A stretch of DNA of 53,441 nucleotides, taken from Candidatus Thalassarchaeum betae. Lineage in GTDB: Archaea; Thermoplasmatota; Poseidoniia; Poseidoniales; Thalassarchaeaceae. The stretch is taken from contig JAKUUO010000008.1 in assembly GCA_022448665.1 (NCBI GenBank), positions 1 through 53,441 on the forward strand. Reading direction: 5' to 3'. Both the position numbers and the translations under genes were made by a program. The notes under the pieces are model-generated. The model worked only from the letters and a program-made list of their open reading frames with translations, was not told the origin of the DNA and did no database searches. Numbering within the stretch: position 1 is the stretch's first letter; every line of letters starts with the position of its first letter. Positions 16,631 to 25,173 of the stretch are shown here, one piece after another.

Positions 16631-19195
16631 ATGTCCGAAGAGCCTCCTCCCCTCCCTCCCGGATTTCCCCTCCCTCCACCTCCGCCTCCTCCCCCGGGTT
16701 TCGAGGAAGAGGAGGATGACGATTCGGAGGATGCGCCATCACCTCCTCCTCCACCAGGCTTGATGGAGATAGAGGACAGGGAGATTTCCGATGAGGCTGA
16801 TGAGGAACCCGACGAGGCCCCCTCTCCACCGCCCGGCTTCGGTGCCCTGCCATCCACTTCCGAGCCTGACCAGCCCCCTCCAGTACCTCCGGGACTGGAC
16901 GACTCTGATGAGGAACCTCCCTCTTTGGATGATTCCTTAGCAGCATTAAGCATGCCCGGAGACAGCAAAGAGGAAGACGAGATCGGCTGGGCCGAACCAG
17001 AACCCTCTGCCGACTCATTGGATGCGGAGGAGGACTCTGCTATCGCCGACGCCCTATCCACCCCGGTAATCGCTCCTGTTTCCTCTCCCAATCTGAGATC
17101 TGCCAGTGAAGTGGATGCGATTCCAGGCGACAAGCTGCATGCCACTTTGAGCGAGGTGGAGAACTCCACACTGAATCCAGATGGCTCAATCAGGCGACAG
17201 AGCATCGAGGGCGAACTGATACTTCGAAACGCGAGCAAGAAACACAGGGCCTGGGACATCGAGGTTTTGCTGTCTTCGACCAGCGATACAGACATCGGAG
17301 GGCGCTCGATTTCCGTGAGAGAACTAGAGGCCACCGAGGAGACGGTGATCCCGTACTCCGCCAATGGTCCACGGATGCTGGTCCTGAAGGAGACAATCGA
17401 CACCAATCCAGAGAGGACTCAGAAGAATAGCCTGTCTTTGGTCTTCTCTGAGGAGCAGCAGGAAATCGAGATGCAGCTTGTGATCGAGAACGTCTCTCCT
17501 GTACCTCTGTTGGAGGTAGAGGTAAACCGGACATTCCCTGATAGCTTCACCATCCCGGACGGCCCCGAGTACAATGTCGACGAATCATCAATCTCTTGGG
17601 ATATCGGCAGACTCAACGTCGGCGAGAGCAGGGCGCTCTCTCTTTCGCCGAGAGTCACCACCAGTGGAGTAGACAAGATTTCAGCCGGCGTCGCATCTGC
17701 GAACTACGCCGCTGAAGCGACGGCATCGAGAGCTGACTTCGAACGCGTGTCCGGCTCCACCCTGCACATGATGAGGGTCGATAAGGTCGAGGATGACAGG
17801 CCCGGAATCTGGCACTGCAAGTCCGTCTTCGAGAACAGATCCTCCTTTGTAGTGACACTGTCGGGGGTGACTGTTTGGCTTTCTGGCAGGGATGATCCGA
17901 TCCTAGACGTCTCCGACCTCCGTCAGGATGTCCCGCCTGAGGGAAGTTGGAGCTCCATGGAGAAGAGAGTGGAGGCCGACAGCCCCAGTTTCACCCACGA
18001 GTTCAGGTCTTCGATACTGCCGCGAGTCTCCGTCGAGTCAACCGGTTCGATCGACTTGAAGGAGCAGGAGCTGACTGTGCTGGATGCAATCCTGCTCAAA
18101 CAGTACGACAAGTCTAGGATCAAGTCGTTCGTGCCTTCCGACATCGAGGCGACGATATCTATTGAGAACAACGGCTCTGCCTCAATCAATGTCATACGTC
18201 TGATGGATGACGTCCCCGGTGTCTTCGATCCTCCTTCGCAGGAGGACGTGAGCATAGAGATAGAGGGTACAGACCTCAATGAGGAGCAGTACCTGATAGA
18301 GGTGATTGATGGGGTCCAACTGGAAGAGAGAATGGTCTCCCCCGACAGCGCGGGTCATGGTTTGAGAATCACTGTCGGAACTTCAGCACCACTCGGCCTC
18401 CAACCCGGCAAGACCATGGTAATCAGGTATCCTCTTCACGCCCCCGACCCCTCTCCTGCCAACGAGCTCCTAGCAGCCCCCATCAGGGCTGACTTCGGCT
18501 CGGAGAAGTTTGGTCCTGTGGCCACTAGGGAAGTGGCGAGGCCGCCTCAGATGCGAGTCGTCCACCGCCGGCGAAACGTCAGCTCCGGTAAGGAGGTCTT
18601 CCCGGCCAGCGGCGCCGGCAGATACGAGATCCTGCTGGTGTTCGCCAACAACTCCGATAGCGCGCTAGACGAACTCACTCTGCATGATGTGGTCCCTGGT
18701 ACCTTCTCCCTCGAGAAATCCACGGTGCGCTCTTCGGTTGACGGTGAACGGGATGTGAAACTGAAGAAGGAATCCGCTCCGGAGGGGATCCACATCGAGT
18801 GGAGTGTTGGCAGGATTGAGCAGGGCGAGAGGATTGAGGTGACATACGAGATTCAAGGGGATCCCGAGTCGGAGTACAAGGTCTCTGACGCTCAGGACTT
18901 CCACGGTGCCACCTTCGGCGACGAGGTCGACGAGGAGCCCAACCTCCCAGAGTGGGTGGATCCGCCGCAGAGGGCCCCCAAGATTTCAAGGCAGCACGAG
19001 CCAGACCCAGAACCTGAACCAGAGCCCGAGGGGGAAGGGCCTCAGGAGCAGGAGCCAGAGGATGAAGGGCCCCATGAGGAGGAGCCAGAGGATGAAGAAG
19101 CATCTGAGGAACCCGAAGCCGAGGTCTGTCCGATATGTGGTTCTGAGGCAGAGATAGGCGCATCGGTGTGCGCTGTTTGCAGTTATTCGTTCTGA
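16631..19195 (+). CDS. large cytosolic proline-rich protein with Ig-like/DUF11-like repeats and C-terminal zinc ribbon
   Basis: An 854-residue protein with an unusual layout. Residues 1-85 hold formin-like proline runs (LPPPPPPPPGF and three further PPPG-type clusters) alternating with Asp/Glu stretches. An acidic linker follows to about 150. Residues 160-760 contain repeated beta-sandwich-like units of the DUF11 or CARDB kind (for example IENVSPVPLLEVEVNRTFPD, IENNGSASINVIRLMDDVPG, FANNSDSALDELTLHDVVPG). A Glu/Pro tail leads to a terminal zinc ribbon CPICGS...CAVC. There is no signal peptide or membrane segment, so the beta-sandwich array appears to be cytosolic, which is odd because such domains are usually secreted. 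The ATG at 16631 is preferred to the GTG at 16604 because of the TATA box. It precedes the insertase gene by 68 bases. Function unknown; a scaffold is plausible. Confidence 0.85.
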   Translation: MSEEPPPLPPGFPLPPPPPPPPGFEEEEDDDSEDAPSPPPPPGLMEIEDREISDEADEEPDEAPSPPPGFGALPSTSEPDQPPPVPPGLDDSDEEPPSLDDSLAALSMPGDSKEEDEIGWAEPEPSADSLDAEEDSAIADALSTPVIAPVSSPNLRSASEVDAIPGDKLHATLSEVENSTLNPDGSIRRQSIEGELILRNASKKHRAWDIEVLLSSTSDTDIGGRSISVRELEATEETVIPYSANGPRMLVLKETIDTNPERTQKNSLSLVFSEEQQEIEMQLVIENVSPVPLLEVEVNRTFPDSFTIPDGPEYNVDESSISWDIGRLNVGESRALSLSPRVTTSGVDKISAGVASANYAAEATASRADFERVSGSTLHMMRVDKVEDDRPGIWHCKSVFENRSSFVVTLSGVTVWLSGRDDPILDVSDLRQDVPPEGSWSSMEKRVEADSPSFTHEFRSSILPRVSVESTGSIDLKEQELTVLDAILLKQYDKSRIKSFVPSDIEATISIENNGSASINVIRLMDDVPGVFDPPSQEDVSIEIEGTDLNEEQYLIEVIDGVQLEERMVSPDSAGHGLRITVGTSAPLGLQPGKTMVIRYPLHAPDPSPANELLAAPIRADFGSEKFGPVATREVARPPQMRVVHRRRNVSSGKEVFPASGAGRYEILLVFANNSDSALDELTLHDVVPGTFSLEKSTVRSSVDGERDVKLKKESAPEGIHIEWSVGRIEQGERIEVTYEIQGDPESEYKVSDAQDFHGATFGDEVDEEPNLPEWVDPPQRAPKISRQHEPDPEPEPEPEGEGPQEQEPEDEGPHEEEPEDEEASEEPEAEVCPICGSEAEIGASVCAVCSYSF

Positions 19196-19263
19196 AGTGG
19201 AACCGGCTGGACGCCTATGGCGTCCACCGAAGCGTTCATCCTGTTCTGGTTGAGCGAAGGTGC

Positions 19264-20193
19264 ATGGCGTCAGCGGGCACCAGCAGCGACTCACAGTCCG
19301 AGGCCATGTCCTCGATGATGATGCCGATGCTCTTCCTGATGCTGATGATGGTGGTGCTGATGCTCAACCCGGGACTTCGCGTGGCATTGGCCGATGGGGC
19401 GGGCTATGTCCTCGTGCCCCTCCTCCCTTTCCACTCCCTCTACTTCGTTCCTACGGTGTTCATCGTCGGCTCCAGCATTATGGTCGTAAACACCATCATT
19501 CGGGCATTCTTCATGGATCCAATGACTCAGGCTCACTTCAGTCACCGCCAGCGTCAGATTGGCAAGAAACTCAGAGAGGCGCAGATGGCCCGAGACACAG
19601 CTAGGGCGGACAAGATGCAGAAGTTGCAGATGGAGTTGATGCCCGAGCAGATGGCAATGCAGTCAGCGATGATGCGACCGATGATGTTCACAATGGTTTT
19701 CATCATCGCCATCTTCAGTTGGATGGCCAGCGAGGTCGAGACCTTCAGGGTGGCATTCGTCAGTCTTCCTTGGGCGCCGATGTGGTCGTTCAACGACAGG
19801 GTGATGTGGATTTTCCCAGCTTGGATTGCCACGTACATCACAATGAGCGCACCGTTGGGCCGAATCATCGACCGCCACATCAAACTGTTCCGCTACCGTA
19901 CCCATCCGCTGGTCGTCGCGGGGGACCCCATTCCCGAACCCCTGCTGCATCTGCTTGAGGAGGAGAAGGCCAAGACAAGCGACGACGTGAGGATCCGCAG
20001 GGCCCAGCGAAGAAGGGCCGGGCCGCGCAAGACCGGACCTCAAGCTGCCGCGACAGCGCAAAGGAAGGGCGGCAACGTGCATTCGACCCCGCCTAAGTCG
20101 GGGACTACCTGCCCCTCATGCGACTCTGACATGGTCCTGAGGACCCCAAAAGGTAGACTGAGATGTGAAGTGTGTCGGAACGAGTGGAGGTGA
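19264..20193 (+). CDS. EMC3/TMCO1-like membrane insertase (DUF106, Ylp1)
   Basis: Archaeal member of the Oxa1 superfamily, expected to insert membrane proteins. The 309-residue protein has a first membrane segment near residues 18-38. A cytosolic coiled coil with QIGKKLREAQMARDTARADKMQKL follows between the first two core segments, as in EMC3 and TMCO1. Then come methionine-rich segments (MMRPMMFTMVFIIAIFSWM) and further helices. A basic tail ends in a zinc ribbon CPSCDSDMVLRTPKG...CEVC, an addition to the core family. The ATG at 19264 was chosen over upstream in-frame codons that overlap the preceding gene. The insertase, cmk and cbf5 order is a known archaeal arrangement. Confidence 0.9.
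   Translation: MASAGTSSDSQSEAMSSMMMPMLFLMLMMVVLMLNPGLRVALADGAGYVLVPLLPFHSLYFVPTVFIVGSSIMVVNTIIRAFFMDPMTQAHFSHRQRQIGKKLREAQMARDTARADKMQKLQMELMPEQMAMQSAMMRPMMFTMVFIIAIFSWMASEVETFRVAFVSLPWAPMWSFNDRVMWIFPAWIATYITMSAPLGRIIDRHIKLFRYRTHPLVVAGDPIPEPLLHLLEEEKAKTSDDVRIRRAQRRRAGPRKTGPQAAATAQRKGGNVHSTPPKSGTTCPSCDSDMVLRTPKGRLRCEVCRNEWR
20186..20193 (+). promoter_or_regulatory. Shine-Dalgarno site for cytidylate kinase
   Basis: GGAGGTGA ends four bases before the ATG at 20198 and includes the stop codon of the insertase gene. This strong site fixes the kinase start and shows that internal operon genes use Shine-Dalgarno initiation here. Confidence 0.75.
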
Positions 20194-20197
20194 GGTG

Positions 20198-20731
20198 ATG
20201 CTCAGACTCACAGTCAGCGGACCTCCCGGCAGCGGCACCTCGACCCTGGTCAGCAAGTTGTGTGAAGAGCGAGGATGGTCCTCGGTCAACGGAGGTGACC
20301 TCTTCAGGAATGAAGCCTCTAGAAGGGGCCTCTCAGTCGAGGAATTCAGTGCTTTATGCAAGCAGGATCTCGGCGTCGACCGCTCACTGGATACGCTGCT
20401 AAAGCAAGTGTTGACCGACCCTGACGCCCCCGAAGTCGTAGAGAGCAGGTTGTGTGGTTGGTGGGCTTACCAAATCGGCCTGAAATGCCCTAGGGTTTGG
20501 GTCGCGGTTTCTGACGAAGAGAGAGCGAGGAGAATCCAGAACCGAGAAGGCGGCGACTATGCCACCTGTCTGGCCCTGTCTCAGCAGAGGCAGAGGGACG
20601 ACATGGCTAGGTACCGCACGTTGTACGACATCGACCTGAACGACATGACTCCTTATTCCATTGTCGTCGACGCCGACGAGGCCGGCGCTGACGAGGTATT
20701 CCGCATAGTAAGTGCCGAACTGATTGAATGA
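20198..20731 (+). CDS. cmk: cytidylate kinase, archaeal type
   Basis: Phosphorylates CMP (and dCMP) with ATP. The 177-residue protein has the archaeal P-loop SGPPGSGTSTL (7-17), the nucleotide-binding segment NGGDLFRNEA, a substrate region ESRLCGWWA, and the lid arginines RARRIQNREG. Length matches archaeal Cmk, shorter than bacterial enzymes. The start is fixed by the Shine-Dalgarno site immediately upstream. It lies 4 bases after the insertase and 9 bases before cbf5, so all three form one operon. Confidence 0.92.
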   Translation: MLRLTVSGPPGSGTSTLVSKLCEERGWSSVNGGDLFRNEASRRGLSVEEFSALCKQDLGVDRSLDTLLKQVLTDPDAPEVVESRLCGWWAYQIGLKCPRVWVAVSDEERARRIQNREGGDYATCLALSQQRQRDDMARYRTLYDIDLNDMTPYSIVVDADEAGADEVFRIVSAELIE

Positions 20732-20740
20732 TGTGGTTCT

Positions 20741-21718
20741 ATGGGCGACAGCGGTTACTGGGAATTGGCAGACGCATCGACCAACCCTGACTTCGGCTCA
20801 GACCCCCGGGAGCGCTCGCTGGACCAACTCCTAGCCGCCGGGATAGTCCTCGTCGAGAAGCCGCGAGGTCCGTCTAGTCATCAACTGGCTTCTTGGGCCC
20901 GTGAATTACTCGGAATCAGTAGATTGGGGCATGGGGGGACACTCGACCCCTTTGCTACGGGATTGCTGACCTTACTCTGTGGCAAGGCCACGAAGCTCAC
21001 AGAGTTGACCCTCAAGGCCGACAAGAGGTATGTCGGGGTCCTGCGCTTCGGTCGTGCTGTGGACGAGGCGGAGCTCGAGACAGTACTTTCAGGTCTTACG
21101 GGGGTGATATACAACGTCCCGCCACTGGAGTCCGCGGTCAAGGTTCAGGTTCGGACTAGGACGATTCATTCGTTTCGGCTCTTGGACACCGAACCCGAGT
21201 CTCGCATCGCTGCTTTTGAGGTGTCCTCCAGCGCTGGCACCTACATCAGGACTCTCGCCAAGGACATTGGCCTGCTTCTGGATACGAGATGTGAGTTGAT
21301 CGAGCTCCACAGGGACCGTACAGGCAACTTCGATCAGAGCATGTCATGCAGCATGCAGCAGCTTGCCGATGCGGCATTCCTGTCTAAGGAGCACGGCGAC
21401 GACAGCGCCCTTGTCAAATTGATAGCTCCGGTCGAGACCCTGCTCTCCGGACTCCCTGCTATCACCGTGAAGGATGGCGCTGCTGCCGCTCTTTCACATG
21501 GTGCTCCATTGGCAAGGCCAGGCGTCGTACGAGCGCCTAAGGGTGTTCAAGAGGGCGCAACGGTTCTTCTACAGAGCATCAAAGGGGAAGCGGTCTCTGT
21601 GGCGAGGATGTCGGTAGACACCGACTCGCTTTCCGAGATGAAGTCCGGGGAGGTGGCCGTTGCTCGCGCAGTCATGATGGAAACGGGTACGTATCCACAG
21701 AGTTGGTCCAGAGAATGA
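20741..21718 (+). CDS. cbf5: tRNA/rRNA pseudouridine synthase Cbf5 (TruB family)
   Basis: Catalytic subunit of archaeal H/ACA ribonucleoproteins, converting uridine to pseudouridine in rRNA and at position 55 of tRNA. The 325-residue protein has the archaeal N-terminal arm (SDPRERSLDQLLAAGIVLVEKPRGPSS split across residues 20-47). The catalytic aspartate is in LGHGGTLDPFATGLL near residue 69. KRYVGVLRFG, YIRTLAKDIG and a C-terminal PUA domain (from about 235, ITVKDGAAAALSHGAPLARPGV) follow. It ends the insertase-cmk-cbf5 operon. Confidence 0.94.
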   Translation: MGDSGYWELADASTNPDFGSDPRERSLDQLLAAGIVLVEKPRGPSSHQLASWARELLGISRLGHGGTLDPFATGLLTLLCGKATKLTELTLKADKRYVGVLRFGRAVDEAELETVLSGLTGVIYNVPPLESAVKVQVRTRTIHSFRLLDTEPESRIAAFEVSSSAGTYIRTLAKDIGLLLDTRCELIELHRDRTGNFDQSMSCSMQQLADAAFLSKEHGDDSALVKLIAPVETLLSGLPAITVKDGAAAALSHGAPLARPGVVRAPKGVQEGATVLLQSIKGEAVSVARMSVDTDSLSEMKSGEVAVARAVMMETGTYPQSWSRE

Positions 21719-21722
21719 AGGC

Positions 21723-21788
21723 TCAGGCCATCTCATGCTCTTCGTAGACCCACTCTTCTGTCTCCAAACGAATCTTCAGTTTCATCAT
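21723..21788 (-). CDS. possible 21-residue microprotein
   Basis: A tiny ORF, MMKLKIRLETEEWVYEEHEMA, begins at an ATG at 21788 and lies about 75 bases downstream (minus strand) of a TATA-like 12-mer at 21858. It is highly charged, with a basic start and acidic end. The region 21719-21933 has no other credible gene. It may equally be a short noncoding transcript or nothing. Confidence 0.25.
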   Translation of the reverse strand: MMKLKIRLETEEWVYEEHEMA

Positions 21789-21857
21789 TTCAATCACACA
21801 CCACCGGCTCAAACACCTAGGCACCCTTGCGCGGCGTGGCTTTTCGGTTTTGCGCTT

Positions 21858-21869
21858 GGTATAACTATT
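21858..21869 (-). promoter_or_regulatory. orphan TATA-like 12-mer
   Basis: On the minus strand this reads AATAGTTATACC, identical to the divergent promoter element at 16576-16587. Transcription toward lower coordinates would start near 21837 and cross the tiny ORF at 21723-21788. No gene lies downstream on the plus strand in the proper orientation. Confidence 0.4.
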
Positions 21870-21933
21870 CCCTGAAAATGACCGATTATCAGCCTGAAGG
21901 GGGGTCGACAACAGGAAAACCGAGGTGTCCGAA

Positions 21934-24309
21934 CTACTTTCTGTGCTCGTAGGGTTTGCGCACCTTGCTCGGACTGAAATAGAGTGCGGTGAGGGCAATC
22001 AGAATTATCCCAATGGAGAGGAAGACGACTGCTGGCCCTCGGTCGAATGAATCAATTATGCTGCCCGAGTCAGTCTCCCTCTCGCTCACAATCATAGTGA
22101 TCAGGCGGTCGTTGTTGTTCTCCGAAGTCTCGTCGATGGATGCGGTGCTGTCAGCCACGACTTCAATCGCCAATGCATCATCGGGCCCCGACACCTGTGC
22201 ATCGCAAACTGCTACACCTAATCCCCCGGACGGTATGGATTCGACCATGACTACACCGACCAAGATGCCCCCGACCGTGCACTTGACGTTGACAGCATCG
22301 GCAAGCCCCCTCCCCTCGTTTCTGACGTAAGCGTAAATCTCGATGACATCCCCGTCAACCAGCTCCGAGACGCTCAATCCATCCCGTCTCACGTCTATTG
22401 ATTCTATGAGGAGATCGGGTTTGGCCGTCACTACGACTTCAATCGACTGCGAGATGTCATTTGTCCCGTCGCTGACACCGATCTCCACTATGTGAGAACC
22501 AGATTCCACCGGAGTCAGAATCAGGTCGTTCGCTGTATCGAAGGTAGCCCATGAGCGACTGGCCGAGAGGGTCAGAGACTGGGTATCGGAATCTGTCACT
22601 GTGATGTCAACGACCATCGTCTCGCCCAACTCGATATATACTGTGAGAGGGAGTCCCTCAAGGACTGGGGGATCCTCGATCGGGTTCACCGTGATACTCA
22701 TCTCACCAGTCCAGGTGTTACCGCGTTCGTCTTCTACTACGACCATTACAGAAGCCTCCCCCCAGGCGTCCCTGACAGGTTGAATCCTGACATACTGGTC
22801 AACGATGGTCGCTTCGATGACGGTCGGGTCTCCACTGACGGCGCTCAGTGCTAGGTCTTCAGGTGCGGTGAGGTCGTCGATGCACCTGACGTCCATAGGG
22901 ATGTGAACGCCCGCATCATCCTCGTTGAAAGACATATCATCGAGTGGCATGCACTCCGGATCGAGGTCCCACTCGACGTCGTAGCCACCCGTGATGGAGA
23001 TTGAGTGAATGTGGACCACTGTGGTTTCAGCAGTCCCGTTCGAAGACCATTGAAACCTCGCAGCGACCCCGGCGACCATCTCTCCCAACCGTTCGGGCAG
23101 AGCGTAACCAACAGGGACATCAACAACGAAGGCACCGTCCTCCATCGGTATGCTGGCAATCAATTCGCTGCCGACAGCGAATCGAATGTAACTCGTGTCG
23201 GCTAGCCCTCCGAGCTTCCCTGAAACGGCCCCATAGGCCACGAGGTGCGGGTCGTTGATGTCCACTCTGGCACCGGAGATGCACCCGTCCTCGATGTCGA
23301 TACGGATTTGCTGGGTTGAATGGGGGTTGTCCAGCAGTTCCCCTGATTGCTTCTCGCTGTAGTCTCCGTCGAAGCCGTCAGGCAGAGCCCATATCGTGTG
23401 ATTGCCGGCCCCGTAGACGTGTAACCGCCCCAATTGCTGCAGAGGAGGGACTTCAACATCGAATGTCCAGATCCCCGCCTCAGGGCCGTTTGGGGTCAGC
23501 CCGCAGGAAACTTGGGAGAGCCCGGAGATCTCCCCGTCGTATGGTCCGAAATCGACAACCGGCGAATCAACACCATTGAGGGTGTGGCGGGCCTTGGTGG
23601 TCTCGAAGGAGTACCACGGCTGATGGTACTTCACCCTCAACCCGACCGCGTCCACTTGGACCTCGGAGTCGTCACTCGTCCCCTGGGAGGCGTAATCGAC
23701 AGTGAACTGGGTACCCTCCAATGCGCCCCAGTCTATCTGGACTAGGTCCTCCAGTGGCAGCACGAGAGGGTTGGACATCCTAAGAATAGGGCCGAAGGTG
23801 TGCCCGAAGGTCACGACCAACTTGTCGGAGCCGTGATTCTGCAGAACGATCCTCACAGTATCTTGGGATAGTGCATCTGGGATGGAGAAGTGCAGGACCA
23901 TCGAGACGTTGGCGATCTGCATGCCATGCAGTCCAGAGAAGTCGTACCCGTTCATCGTGATGTTCGGGCCCATCGACCAGGTGTAGTCAGAATCGGGCTC
24001 CCCGAGGGTATAATTGGACAAAGTCGGGCTGTAAGTGGCCCAGGAAGTCACTTGTTCGAAGTTATCAGGCCGGTCGTGGGTGAAGGAAAGCTCGCCATCG
24101 GCGACCATCCCACCAGAGTACTCAGCCTGCTCGCTGGAGAAACCGGCAGTGGCCGATATCTCCCATTGCTCGGAGTCCGAGAAGTCACCAGCTTCTATGA
24201 GTTCGATCCCTTCGGCGCCGATGACGGTGTCTGCGGCGGAAAATGGCACCATAGGTGCCAAGGAGAAGACGAGGAGAAGGATAATCGTAACACCAGTGGG
24301 CCCCCTCAT
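21934..24309 (-). CDS. secreted, membrane-anchored beta-sandwich protein with CARDB domain
   Basis: A 791-residue cell-surface protein. It has a signal peptide (residues 1-26, ending FSAAD) and a long extracytoplasmic region. The C-terminus has one membrane helix (about 762-781) and a short basic tail (SPSKVRKPYEHRK). Within the exterior part, residues about 480-640 resemble cadherin or Ig-like repeats (LEGLPLTVYIELGETMVVDITVTD, VSDGTNDISQSIEV). Residues about 645-745 match a CARDB domain (DLLIESIDVRRDGLSVSELVDGD with a following NEGRGLADAVNV). The topology leaves the protein outside the cell. Function unknown; adhesion or S-layer association is plausible. No enzyme motif was found. Confidence 0.85.
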   Translation of the reverse strand: MRGPTGVTIILLLVFSLAPMVPFSAADTVIGAEGIELIEAGDFSDSEQWEISATAGFSSEQAEYSGGMVADGELSFTHDRPDNFEQVTSWATYSPTLSNYTLGEPDSDYTWSMGPNITMNGYDFSGLHGMQIANVSMVLHFSIPDALSQDTVRIVLQNHGSDKLVVTFGHTFGPILRMSNPLVLPLEDLVQIDWGALEGTQFTVDYASQGTSDDSEVQVDAVGLRVKYHQPWYSFETTKARHTLNGVDSPVVDFGPYDGEISGLSQVSCGLTPNGPEAGIWTFDVEVPPLQQLGRLHVYGAGNHTIWALPDGFDGDYSEKQSGELLDNPHSTQQIRIDIEDGCISGARVDINDPHLVAYGAVSGKLGGLADTSYIRFAVGSELIASIPMEDGAFVVDVPVGYALPERLGEMVAGVAARFQWSSNGTAETTVVHIHSISITGGYDVEWDLDPECMPLDDMSFNEDDAGVHIPMDVRCIDDLTAPEDLALSAVSGDPTVIEATIVDQYVRIQPVRDAWGEASVMVVVEDERGNTWTGEMSITVNPIEDPPVLEGLPLTVYIELGETMVVDITVTDSDTQSLTLSASRSWATFDTANDLILTPVESGSHIVEIGVSDGTNDISQSIEVVVTAKPDLLIESIDVRRDGLSVSELVDGDVIEIYAYVRNEGRGLADAVNVKCTVGGILVGVVMVESIPSGGLGVAVCDAQVSGPDDALAIEVVADSTASIDETSENNNDRLITMIVSERETDSGSIIDSFDRGPAVVFLSIGIILIALTALYFSPSKVRKPYEHRK

Positions 24310-24381
24310 GTCCAGACAACGGTAGAGTGCAGGGCTTCAATCCGTTGGTCTTCAGTGCATCCATGCAAGCATGCGTAACGG

Positions 24382-24389
24382 TTGATAAA
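24382..24389 (+). promoter_or_regulatory. TATA-like element for tRNA-His
   Basis: TTGATAAA is centred about 30 bases upstream of the tRNA 5' end, consistent with an archaeal TATA element. Confidence 0.45.
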
Positions 24390-24415
24390 CGGCCTTCCTC
24401 CACCGTCACACGTAC

Positions 24416-24491
24416 GGCTGTGATGGTGTAGCGGTTAGCACGGTGGGTTGTGGTCCCGCCGGCCCGGGTTCGAGTCCCGGTCACGGCCCCA
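24416..24491 (+). tRNA. tRNA-His (anticodon GTG)
   Basis: The acceptor stem GCTGTGA pairs with TCACGGC, with a G-U at the third pair. The extra G-1 identity base is encoded at 24416 and faces discriminator C73 at 24488, the hallmark of tRNA-His. The anticodon loop TTGTGGT gives GTG. The CCA end (24489-24491) is encoded. No intron is seen. Confidence 0.96.
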
Positions 24492-24496
24492 TTGAA

Positions 24497-25144
24497 TCAC
24501 CGGGCTGAGCCGTTGATGTCTTCGTCGGCTATCTCGTGCCCCATCCTGTCGACCTTGGCTGCCAGGTACTCCCTATTCTCCTCTCCGACGCCGACCACCA
24601 GAGGCATCTTTTGGACCACGTTGACCCCATTCTCGCTGAGTTGTCTGATCTTGTCGGGATTGTTGGTCAGGAGGCAGACGCCGTTTACTCCCACGGCACG
24701 CAGTATCTCTGATGCAATCCGGTAGTCCCGAGCATCCGCGGGATGCCCGAGCAGCAGGTTTGCATCCATGGTATCAGCCCCCCTATCCTGCAGGTTGTAG
24801 GCCTGTATCTTGGCATGCAGTCCGATTCCTCGCCCCTCTTGGCGCAAGTAGACGAGGCAGCCCCATCCGACTTCGTGGATCTGTCTCATCGCAGCTTCGA
24901 GTTGAGCACCACAATCACACCTCAGGCTGCCAAATGCATCTCCTGTGAGGCACTCCGAGTGGACCCTGACGAGGACCGGATCAGGGCCAGTCATGTCCCC
25001 CAGAGTAAGTGCGACGTGATCGGATCCCGTGCTATCCTCATGGAAGACGCGTATCCTGAAGTTCCCGTAGTCGGTCGGCAGACGTGCATCCGCGGGAACC
25101 TCGCCCAGTTCGGTGATGCTCATATCGCTGGCCACGAAACTCAT
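24497..25144 (-). CDS. ribA: GTP cyclohydrolase II
   Basis: Opens GTP to give 2,5-diamino-6-ribosylamino-pyrimidinone 5'-phosphate, formate and pyrophosphate, the first step of riboflavin synthesis. The 215-residue single-domain protein has the zinc site CLTGDAFGSLRCDCG (C-x10-C-x-C), VYLRQEGRGIGL, DLQ-type YNLQDRGADTMDANLLLG and CLLTNNPDKIRQL. No DHBP synthase domain is fused. Many archaea instead use GTP cyclohydrolase III, so a bacterial-type enzyme here is notable. The ATG at 25144 was chosen since upstream sequence overlaps the TusA-like gene. It is the last gene of a five-gene minus-strand cluster. Confidence 0.93.
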   Translation of the reverse strand: MSFVASDMSITELGEVPADARLPTDYGNFRIRVFHEDSTGSDHVALTLGDMTGPDPVLVRVHSECLTGDAFGSLRCDCGAQLEAAMRQIHEVGWGCLVYLRQEGRGIGLHAKIQAYNLQDRGADTMDANLLLGHPADARDYRIASEILRAVGVNGVCLLTNNPDKIRQLSENGVNVVQKMPLVVGVGEENREYLAAKVDRMGHEIADEDINGSAR

Positions 25145-25173
25145 CGAGAAGCACACCCCCTTTGAACAATCTC

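Noticed and set aside
15661..17406. Minus-strand frame open far upstream of the GPN GTPase, appearing as one long protein
   Set aside because: The part above 16539 is antisense to the proline-rich gene, gives Ser/Gly runs typical of shadow frames, and lies beyond the TATA box; the GTPase starts at 16539.
23890..24378. Plus-strand ORF of 162 codons across the start of the secreted CARDB protein
   Set aside because: It runs opposite a clear signal peptide and has no family resemblance.
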